Source: an uncultured Leucobacter sp. (GTDB lineage Bacteria; Actinomycetota; Actinomycetes; Actinomycetales; Microbacteriaceae). Taken from it: a stretch of DNA of 6,542 nt. The position numbers and the translations under genes were made by a program. The notes beneath the pieces were generated by a model. It was not told the DNA's origin and made no database searches. It saw only the letters and a list, made by a program, of their open reading frames with translations. The stretch is taken from positions 1-6,542 of the forward strand of contig CAMFIY010000157.1 in NCBI GenBank assembly GCA_945952575.1. The letters are read 5' to 3'. Positions 1 through 6,542 of the stretch are shown in pieces. Numbering within the stretch: the first letter of the stretch is position 1; each line of letters opens with the position of its first letter.

Positions 1-24
1 CCCCGGGCGTGGTTACACCCGGGG
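1..24 (-). terminator. GC-rich hairpin downstream of SBP2, probable terminator
   Basis: Bases 1-7 (CCCCGGG) pair perfectly with 18-24 (CCCGGGG) around a 10-base loop, starting 17 bases after the SBP2 stop codon in the direction of transcription. The stem is all G-C. The window ends at base 1, so neither a U-tract nor an extension of the stem can be seen. Position after the last gene supports a terminator; the missing flank limits certainty. Bases 16-21 can instead pair with 35-40, which would compete with this stem. Confidence 0.55.
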
Positions 25-41
25 CCTCGGAACTCGGGTGG

Positions 42-1679
42 TCAGCCCTTGGTGATGTCCGTGTAGATCGGCACGGAGTTCCAGCCGAACTTCACATTCT
101 GGACGTCAGCGCCGAAACCGCCGGTGACGTTCGAGTACCACAGCGGGATCGCCGGCAGATCCTGGAAGAGGATCTCCTGGGCCTGCTGGTACTTCTTGTT
201 CGCCTCGGCGATGTCGGTCAGCGACGAGCCCTCGCTCAGCAGCTTGTCGAACTCGGGGTTCGAGTAGTCGCCGTCGTTGGAGCCCGCGTTGGTGGCGTAG
301 ATCGGCCCGAGGAAGTTGAACAGACCCGGGTAGTCGGCCTGCCAACCGGTGCGGAACGCGGTCTTGATGGTGCGGTTGGTGATCTCCTCGCGCAGCACGT
401 CGAACTTCGGGTACGGCTTGCCTGAGGCGTCGATGCCGAGCGTGTTCTTGATGCTGTTGCTCACCGCGTCGACCCAGCCCTGGTGGCCGCCGTCGGCGTT
501 GTAGGCGATCTGGAACTTACCCGACCACGGCGAGATCTTGTCGGCCTGAGCCCACAGATCCTTGGCCTTGGCCGCGTCGTACTTCAGCACCTCGTTGCCG
601 GGGATGCTGTCGCTCCAGCCGTTGATGACGGGCGAGGTGAAGTCGCTCGCCGGGGTGCGGGTGCCGAAGAAGATCTTGTCGGTGATCTCGTCGCGGTTGA
701 TCGCCATCGAGATGGCGGCGCGGCGCAGCTTGCCCTCCTCGCCCTTGAAGTGCTCGAAGTTCTGCGGGATGGTGAAGGACTGGAAGACGGCGGACGGCTG
801 GTTGATCGCACGGTCGCCGAGGTCGGTCTCGAAGGTCGAGAGCGCGGTGTCCGGGATCTGGTCGACCACGTCGAGGTTGCCGCTCTGCAGATCCGCGTAG
901 GACGCGTCCTGGGTCGCGTAGAACTTGATGGTCAGGCCACCGTTCTTCGCGGCGCGGGTGCCGTTGTAGTCGTCGTTCTTGACGAGATCGATCTGCACGT
1001 CGTGCTGCCACGCCGTGTCGCTGGCCAGCTTGTAGGGGCCGTTGCCGATCGGGTTCTCACCGTAGGCCTTCATGTCGTCGAACGCGACGTCGGGCAGCGG
1101 GTAGAAGGCCGAGTAGCCGAGGTGCAGCGGGAAGTCGGCGACCGGCTTCTTCAGCGAGACCGTGAAGGTGTAGTCGTCGACGATCTTGAGACCCTCGAGA
1201 TCCTTGGTCGAGCCGTAGGTCTTGTCGGTGACCTCGAAGCCCTTGATGTCCTCGAAGAAGTAGGCGCTCAGGTGGGCGTTCTTCGCGAGCGCGCCCTGGT
1301 TCCACGCGCGGACGAAGTTCTCGGCCTTGACGGGGGTGCCGTCGGTGAACTTCGAATCCTGGCGGAGCTTGATCGTGAACTCGGTCGCGTCGTCGTTCGG
1401 GGTGATGGACTCGGCCACGTCGTTCTTCGGCGAACCATCGGCTTCGTAGTACACGAGACCCGCGAAGATCGCGTCGAGAATCTTGCCGCCGCCGACCTCA
1501 TTGGTGTTGGTCGGGATGAGCGGGTTCTGGGGCTCCGAGCCATTCGTGGTGATGATGGCCGTTGCGTTGCCCGTGGTCTCCTCGGTCTTCTTGCCACCGT
1601 CGGAGCTGCAGCCCGCCAGTGCCAGGGAGCCCGCGGCGGCGAGGGCGATGAGCCCCAGACCGATCCGTGATCGCTTCAC
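42..1679 (-). CDS. Peptide-type ABC transporter solute-binding lipoprotein (SBP_bac_5 family), SBP2
   Basis: A complete 545-residue extracellular solute-binding protein that captures a ligand, probably an oligopeptide, and delivers it to the membrane translocator. Residues 1-20 form a signal peptide (basic KRSR, then a hydrophobic core), followed by lipobox LAGC at 21-24; Cys24 would be lipidated to anchor the mature protein outside the membrane. A Ser/Gly/Lys/Thr-rich linker follows. SBP_bac_5 hallmarks include FTDGTPVKAENFVRAWN (111-127), PIGNGPYKL (210-218) and LRRAAISMAINRDEI (318-332). Length is normal for OppA/DppA proteins. The start is GTG, chosen because a perfect AAGGAGG lies 7 bases upstream and the signal peptide follows at once. 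It is separated from the ATPase gene by 234 bp containing a probable terminator and candidate operators, so it may be its own transcript. Ligand is not predictable from sequence; peptides are the default, while nickel, opines or metallophores remain possible in this superfamily. Confidence 0.95.
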   Translation of the reverse strand: MKRSRIGLGLIALAAAGSLALAGCSSDGGKKTEETTGNATAIITTNGSEPQNPLIPTNTNEVGGGKILDAIFAGLVYYEADGSPKNDVAESITPNDDATEFTIKLRQDSKFTDGTPVKAENFVRAWNQGALAKNAHLSAYFFEDIKGFEVTDKTYGSTKDLEGLKIVDDYTFTVSLKKPVADFPLHLGYSAFYPLPDVAFDDMKAYGENPIGNGPYKLASDTAWQHDVQIDLVKNDDYNGTRAAKNGGLTIKFYATQDASYADLQSGNLDVVDQIPDTALSTFETDLGDRAINQPSAVFQSFTIPQNFEHFKGEEGKLRRAAISMAINRDEITDKIFFGTRTPASDFTSPVINGWSDSIPGNEVLKYDAAKAKDLWAQADKISPWSGKFQIAYNADGGHQGWVDAVSNSIKNTLGIDASGKPYPKFDVLREEITNRTIKTAFRTGWQADYPGLFNFLGPIYATNAGSNDGDYSNPEFDKLLSEGSSLTDIAEANKKYQQAQEILFQDLPAIPLWYSNVTGGFGADVQNVKFGWNSVPIYTDITKG

Positions 1680-1686
1680 TGATCTT

Positions 1687-1693
1687 CCTCCTT
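1687..1693 (-). promoter_or_regulatory. Perfect Shine-Dalgarno site of SBP2
   Basis: The minus strand reads AAGGAGG 7 bases before the GTG codon at 1679-1677. It is the strongest ribosome-binding site in the window, fixes the SBP2 start and suggests high translation, as expected for a binding protein needed in excess over its permease. Confidence 0.85.
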
Positions 1694-1702
1694 GAAAATT
1701 GT

Positions 1703-1745
1703 CTCTGCTCCCCCGGGCAGGGATGTCGCCCGAAATACGGCAGAG
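1703..1745 (-). other. Foldable leader in SBP2 5' region
   Basis: Bases 1703-1708 (CTCTGC) pair with 1740-1745 (GCAGAG), and nested inside, 1714-1718 (CGGGC) pair with 1728-1732 (GCCCG) around a 9-base loop. The outer stem ends 9 bases before the Shine-Dalgarno, which stays unpaired. This could be an mRNA-stabilising 5' structure. I recognise no known riboswitch. Short stems are easy to find in GC-rich DNA, so this is tentative. Confidence 0.3.
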
Positions 1746-1753
1746 GTGATTGA

Positions 1754-1772
1754 CCCGGCTAGCCTAGCCAGG
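1754..1772 (-). promoter_or_regulatory. DtxR/IdeR-like palindromic operator candidate with overlapping -10
   Basis: The minus strand reads CCTGGCTAGGCTAGCCGGG, an imperfect 19-bp palindrome. Its 13-bp core (1757-1769, GGCTAGGCTAGCC) has perfect 5-bp arms around GGC and matches the DtxR/IdeR consensus core GGTTAGGCTAACC at 11 of 13 positions; the outer three bases on each side do not match. The core holds two CTAG tetramers, which are rare in many bacterial genomes. Minus-strand TAGGCT (1766-1761) fits the actinobacterial -10 pattern TANNNT, so a bound repressor would cover the promoter; no good -35 is visible. The start codon is about 75 bases downstream. Candidate only. Confidence 0.35.
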
Positions 1773-1797
1773 ATCGTGCGAGACACCACATCGAAAG

Positions 1798-1816
1798 CGA
1801 TTGGGTAACACAATCG
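1798..1816. promoter_or_regulatory. Inverted repeat CGATTG-N7-CAATCG, possible operator
   Basis: Bases 1798-1803 (CGATTG) and 1811-1816 (CAATCG) are perfect inverted repeats spaced by GGTAACA. The size fits a dimeric regulator site, and it lies about 25 bp upstream (in the direction of SBP2 transcription) of the IdeR-like palindrome. It is comparatively A/T-rich for this DNA and lies between a probable terminator and the SBP2 start. No regulator family can be named with confidence. Confidence 0.3.
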
Positions 1817-1855
1817 TGACCTTGGATCCGAGCGGAAATATGGATGTAACGCACA

Positions 1856-1892
1856 ATGCGGGGGTGCCTGCGCTGCCGCACGCACCCCGCAT
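1856..1892 (-). terminator. Long hairpin after the ATPase gene, probable terminator
   Basis: Starting 21 bases after the ATPase stop, bases 1856-1863 pair with 1885-1892, then after a single bulged G (1864) 1865-1867 pair with 1882-1884. The loop can close further (1869-1872 with 1877-1880). The stem is mostly G-C. Downstream on the transcript there is no clear U-run (ATTGTGCGTTAC), which is common for actinobacterial terminators but leaves open a 3'-end stabilising structure instead. It marks the likely end of the permease-ATPase transcript. Confidence 0.55.
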
Positions 1893-1913
1893 CGGTACCG
1901 AACCGGCTCGGAG

Positions 1914-3592
<1,679 letters not shown>

Positions 3593-3596
<4 letters not shown>

Positions 3597-4636
3597 CGCT
3601 CGCTCCCTTCGTCTGCGCCCCGCGCTCCGACCGAGGTAGCCGCGACCTTCCCGCTGCCCGCCTTCACGCGGCGGCGGCTGCGCAGCCGCGGATCCGCGAG
3701 ATCGTTCAGACTCTCCCCCGTGAGCGTGAGGCCCATGACGATGAGCACGATCGCGAGACCGGGCCAGAGGCTCGTCCACCAGATGCCCGTCGTGACGTCG
3801 GCGACCGCCTTGTTGAGGTCGTACCCCCATTCGGCCGCCGAGTTCGGCTCGATGCCGAAGCCCAGGAAGCCGAGGCCGGCGAGGGTCAGGATCGCCTCCG
3901 AGGCGTTCAGGGTGAACACCAGCGGGAGGGAGCGGGTGGAGTTGCGGAACACGTGCTGGAACATGATGCGCCAGTGACTCGCGCCGACGACGCGGGCCGA
4001 CTCGACGAAGGCCTCGGCCTTCACCCGGATCACCTCGCTGCGCACGACGCGCAGATACTGCGGGATGAAGACCACCGTGATCGACAGCGATGCCGACCAG
4101 ATGCCGCCCCAGAGATCCGACTGCCCTCCGGAGATCATGATCGACATGACGATCGCGAGCAGCAGCGAGGGGAAGGCGTAGATCGCATCGGCGATCACGA
4201 CCATCACGCGATCGACCCAGCCGCCCAGATAGCCCGAGATCAGGCCGAGCAGGGAACCGACGAAGATCGAGCTCAGCACGGCGATCACGATCACGAGCAG
4301 CGCCGTGCGCGAACCGTAGACCACGCGCGAGAGCACGTCGTAGCCGGCGACCGTGGTGCCGAACGGATGAGCCGCCGAGGGCGCCTGACGGGATCCGAAG
4401 TCCCCGCCCGGCCCGGAGAGCGCGTTGAAGTCGTAAGGCGCGATCAGCGGCGCGAACACCGCGAGGATCACGAAGAACGCGACCATGGCCAGGCCGACGA
4501 TGAGCATGACCCGCTGCAGTCCGACTGATTGGCGGACCTGGCGGATCAGCGGCCAGGAGCGCCAGCCGCGATCCCGGCCCGAGGCGGCAGGCGCTGCGGT
4601 GACGAGCGCCGTGGTGTCCGGTGTGATATTCGACAC
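3593..4636 (-). CDS. dppC: Peptide-type ABC transporter permease, DppC-like
   Basis: A 347-residue integral membrane subunit that pairs with the DppB-like subunit to form the translocation channel. The N-terminus (1-40) is cytoplasmic in character. The first membrane segment lies at about 43-66 and ends in the family-typical FAPLIAPYDF. HPFGT (90-94) and GYDVLSRVVYGSR (98-110) precede the core of several hydrophobic helices. The cytoplasmic EAA loop, which docks on the ATPase, lies around 205-232 (AEAFVESARVVGASHWRI). GESLNDLADPRLR (307-319) is the usual DppC ending. A basic, Gly/Ala-rich tail of about 28 residues follows it. The start is GTG, 1 bp after the DppB stop, with GAGGT 6 bases upstream inside the dppB 3' end; its stop overlaps the ATPase start by 4 bp. 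The arrangement predicts translational coupling and equal stoichiometry. Exact substrate class unknown. Confidence 0.95.
3603..3609 (-). promoter_or_regulatory. Shine-Dalgarno of the fused ATPase
   Basis: Minus-strand AAGGGAG sits 6 bases before the ATG at 3596-3594, within the last codons of dppC. It decides the start in favour of MSHLLD over the longer in-frame option beginning at 3830. Confidence 0.75.
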
Positions 4637-4637
4637 G

Positions 4638-5714
4638 TCAGTACCTCACTCGCGGATCGATCAGCGCGGCCAGCACGTCGACGATGAAGTTGCTCAGGGC
4701 GACGATGACGGCGAGCAGCGCGACGATGCCCTGGACCGCCGTGAAGTCGCGCGCGCTCAGGTAGTGGGCCAGCTGGAAGCCGAGCCCCTTCCATTCGAAC
4801 GTGGTCTCCGTCAGCACCGCGCCGCCCAGCAGCAGCGCGATCTGCATCCCGATCACGGTGATGATCGGGATCAGCGCCGGCCGATAGGCGTGCTTCGTGA
4901 CCAGTCGGTACTCGCCGACGCCGCGGGAGCGACCGGAGTCGATGTACTCGCGGCCGAGCGTGCCGATCATGTTGGTGCGCACCAGGCGCAGGAACACCCC
5001 GGCCGTCATCAGTCCGAGCGTGAGCGCCGGCAGGATCGCATGGATCAGCACGTCGCCCACCGCCTCGGCACTGCCGAGGCGCAACGCATCGATCAGATAG
5101 ATCCCCGTCGGATTCGGCATGAACTGGAACTTGAGCTCGGTCGCGATCGAGGCGCGCCCCGTCGTCGGGAGCCACCCCAGCCAGACGCCGAAGATCAGCT
5201 TCATCAGCAGGCCGGAGAAGAAGACCGGCGTCGCGTAGGTGAGGATGGCGAAGACGCGCAGCGCCGCATCCGGCCCGCGGTCGCGGTAGTAGGCGGCGAG
5301 CATCCCGAGCGGGATGCCGACGACGAACGCCACGATGAGCGTGTAGATCGCGAGCTCCAGCGTCGCGGATCCGAACGTCAGCAGGACCTCGGTCACCGGG
5401 CGATGGTCGCTGATAGTGGTGCCGAAGTTGCCGGTGAAGACCTGCCCGAGATACTCGAAGTACTGGATGAGGATCGGCCGATCGTAGCCCGCCTCGTGGA
5501 TGCGCTTCGCGAGCTCGTCCGGCGGCAGCTTGCCGCCCATCGCCGCGGTGATCGGATCGCCGATGCCGCGCATCAGGATGAACACCAGCGTCACCAGGAT
5601 GAACACGGTCGGAATGATCAGGAGGGCGCGCCAGAGGAGGTAGCGCCCGAGGCCGCCGCCGGAGCGGGGCTTCTTCGTCGAGGCCGGAGGTGCGGCCGGT
5701 GCTGTCACAGTCAT
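4638..5714 (-). CDS. dppB: Peptide-type ABC transporter permease, DppB-like
   Basis: A 358-residue integral membrane subunit and partner of the DppC-like permease. A Pro/Ala-rich N-terminal tail of about 22 residues precedes the first membrane helix (about 25-48, ending ILMRGIGDP, the classic DppB signature). The external segment with LPPDELAKRIHEAGYDRPI (63-81) and GNFGTTI (95-101) is typical of the family. Further hydrophobic helices lie near 117-140, 151-182, 223-245, 281-303 and 327-350. The EAA loop is at about 256-283 (REYIDSGRSRGVGEYR and onward). It ends with LIDPRVRY, a normal DppB terminus. The ATG at 5714 is the only plausible start, yet no Shine-Dalgarno is seen in the preceding pyrimidine-rich stretch. 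A strong hairpin ends 13 bases upstream, which may limit permease synthesis relative to the binding protein. Confidence 0.95.
   Translation of the reverse strand: MTVTAPAAPPASTKKPRSGGGLGRYLLWRALLIIPTVFILVTLVFILMRGIGDPITAAMGGKLPPDELAKRIHEAGYDRPILIQYFEYLGQVFTGNFGTTISDHRPVTEVLLTFGSATLELAIYTLIVAFVVGIPLGMLAAYYRDRGPDAALRVFAILTYATPVFFSGLLMKLIFGVWLGWLPTTGRASIATELKFQFMPNPTGIYLIDALRLGSAEAVGDVLIHAILPALTLGLMTAGVFLRLVRTNMIGTLGREYIDSGRSRGVGEYRLVTKHAYRPALIPIITVIGMQIALLLGGAVLTETTFEWKGLGFQLAHYLSARDFTAVQGIVALLAVIVALSNFIVDVLAALIDPRVRY
4643..4647 (-). promoter_or_regulatory. Shine-Dalgarno of the DppC-like gene
   Basis: Minus-strand GAGGT lies 6 bases before the GTG start at 4636-4634 and is embedded in the final DppB codons (for Arg-Tyr-stop). 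With the 1-bp gap between genes it supports the GTG start and coupled translation. Confidence 0.6.
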
Positions 5715-5727
5715 GGTGAGAAAAGAG

Positions 5728-5761
5728 TACTGGGAGGGAGCCGTCCGGCCCCCTCCCAGTA
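5728..5761 (-). terminator. Strong hairpin between SBP1 and dppB, possible leaky terminator or mRNA stabiliser
   Basis: Bases 5728-5738 and 5751-5761 are perfect 11-bp inverted repeats (TACTGGGAGGG / CCCTCCCAGTA). In the RNA the stem continues with a G-U pair and three G-C pairs, giving about 15 continuous pairs and a 4-base loop. On the minus-strand transcript it is followed by CTCTTTTCTC, a pyrimidine/U-rich run. It begins 10 bases after the SBP1 stop and ends 13 bases before the dppB start. Such structures after binding-protein genes are known to give more binding protein than permease, through partial termination or protection of the upstream mRNA. Confidence 0.7.
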
Positions 5762-5771
5762 TTCGAATCGA

Positions 5772-6542
5772 CTACTTCTTGGTAATCGTGCCCAGGCGGA
5801 ACTTGAAGGATCCGTCGAGCACCACGCCGTCGATGGCATCCGTCGTGACCGCCACCTGCGTGCCCTGGAGGAGCGGCAGGGTCGGCACGTCCTTCGCGAC
5901 CAGATCCTGGATCTGCTCGATCAGCTTGACGCGCTCGTCAGCGTTCTCGGTGGCGCGCTGCTTCTCGATCAGCGAGTTCACCTCGGCGTTGTCGTAGTGG
6001 TTGTTCGTGAAACCGCCGCCCGTCGTGAAGAACGGGGTGAGGTAGTTGTCCGGATCCGAGAAGTCGGGGAACCAGCCGAGCTGGAAGGCCGGGTATGCGT
6101 CGGCCGGGAAGTCGGCGCTGTACTGACCCCACTCGGTCGACTGCAGATCGACCGCGAAGACGCCGTCGGTCTCGAGCTGGGCCTTGACCTGCGCGTATTC
6201 CTCGGCCGAGGAGTCGCCGTAGTGATCCGGGTTGTACTGCAGCTGCAGCTTGACCGGCATCGAGACGCCCGCATCCTCGAGCACCTTCTTGGCCGCAGCG
6301 ACGTCCGGGCCGCCGTTCTTGTCGCCGTAGAGGGTCTTGAAGGATTCGGTCGCTCCGGGGAAGCCCTGCGCCACCTGGCTGAACAGCGGGGTGAAGGTGT
6401 CCTTGTAGACCTCGGACGCGATCTTGGAGCGGTCGATCAGATCGGCAGCGGCCTGACGCACCGCGAGGGCCTTCTTCGCGTCGGCCTCGGGGGTCTTCGC
6501 GCCGTAGGGCATGGTGTGCAGGTTGAACACGATGTAGCGGAT
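5772..6542 (-). CDS. Peptide-type ABC transporter solute-binding protein (SBP_bac_5 family), SBP1, C-terminal part
   Basis: The last 256 residues of an extracellular solute-binding protein; the frame runs open to the window edge, so the signal peptide and N-terminal lobe lie outside. The visible part begins IRYIVFNL, a conserved strand of the family, followed by VRQAAADLIDRSKIA (28-42 of the visible part), the usual helix after it, then PVKLQLQYNPDHYGD (96-110) and the ligand-site region GWFPDFSDPDNYLTPFF (156-172). It ends LGTITKK with a TAG stop. A GTG at 6530 is internal, not a start. Being first in the cluster, directly before the permeases, it is presumably the cognate binding protein of this translocator. 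It is clearly divergent from SBP2: the corresponding stretch there reads GWQADYPGLFNFLGPIY, so ligand specificity probably differs. Family assignment is firm; the ligand is not. Confidence 0.92.
   Translation of the reverse strand: MRYIVFNLHTMPYGAKTPEADAKKALAVRQAAADLIDRSKIASEVYKDTFTPLFSQVAQGFPGATESFKTLYGDKNGGPDVAAAKKVLEDAGVSMPVKLQLQYNPDHYGDSSAEEYAQVKAQLETDGVFAVDLQSTEWGQYSADFPADAYPAFQLGWFPDFSDPDNYLTPFFTTGGGFTNNHYDNAEVNSLIEKQRATENADERVKLIEQIQDLVAKDVPTLPLLQGTQVAVTTDAIDGVVLDGSFKFRLGTITKK

Noticed and set aside
483..1670. A 395-codon plus-strand open frame opposite SBP2
   Set aside because: Repetitive Val/Leu/Arg/Gly composition with no recognisable domain; it is the antisense shadow of the SBP2 gene.
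1750..1755. TTGACC on the plus strand as a -35 element
   Set aside because: No -10-like hexamer lies at a suitable distance, and no plus-strand gene follows.
1676..1885. A 69-codon minus-strand frame in the gap upstream of SBP2, whose stop overlaps the SBP2 GTG
   Set aside because: It would start inside the probable terminator hairpin, lacks a ribosome site and recognisable content, and its last codons are merely the SBP2 Shine-Dalgarno. The GTGA overlap is suggestive of coupling but not enough.
1892..1901. Perfect 10-bp palindrome TCGGTACCGA next to the ATPase terminator
   Set aside because: Too short and without spaced half-sites; it adjoins the hairpin and is not distinguishable from chance.
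3597..3830. In-frame N-terminal extension of the ATPase by 78 residues
   Set aside because: The added residues are Arg-rich and unlike any ABC domain, overlap dppC fully, and the inner ATG has a good Shine-Dalgarno and an ATGA overlap with the dppC stop.
6528..6530. GTG as a possible start of SBP1
   Set aside because: The frame stays open upstream and gives conserved IRYI just before VFNL, so this is an internal valine of a gene cut by the window edge.

Overview
The window is GC-rich, and every credible gene reads on the minus strand. It carries a nearly complete ABC importer of the peptide/nickel/opine family (PepT, Dpp/Opp type). High GC, frequent GTG starts, tightly packed stop/start junctions and protein style suggest a high-GC actinobacterium, plausibly Micrococcales/Microbacteriaceae. 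That placement is inference; no rRNA or marker gene is present.

In transcription order (right to left) the layout is: the C-terminal 256 residues of a first extracellular solute-binding protein (SBP1, cut by the window edge); a 57-bp gap holding a strong 15-bp hairpin; a DppB-type permease; a DppC-type permease 1 bp after it; a fused two-domain DppD-DppF-type ATPase overlapping the DppC stop by 4 bp; a 234-bp intergenic region; a complete second solute-binding lipoprotein (SBP2); and a terminator-like GC hairpin at the left edge. The two permeases and the fused ATPase make a full membrane translocator. SBP1 and SBP2 are divergent members of SBP_bac_5 and probably deliver different ligands to the same translocator.

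The intergenic region between the ATPase and SBP2 is the most informative non-coding part. It holds a long hairpin just after the ATPase stop (probable terminator), a 19-bp palindrome with 6-bp arms, a palindrome whose 13-bp core resembles a DtxR/IdeR iron box (with a TAGGCT -10-like hexamer inside it), a foldable leader and a perfect AAGGAGG ribosome-binding site before SBP2. SBP2 may therefore be transcribed and regulated separately from the translocator operon.

I found no mobile element, CRISPR array, RNA gene or wholly new system. The coding content is a recognisable family. The points worth checking are regulatory (possible metal-responsive control of SBP2, a hairpin between SBP1 and the permeases) and architectural (a fused, cysteine-free ATPase serving two binding proteins).
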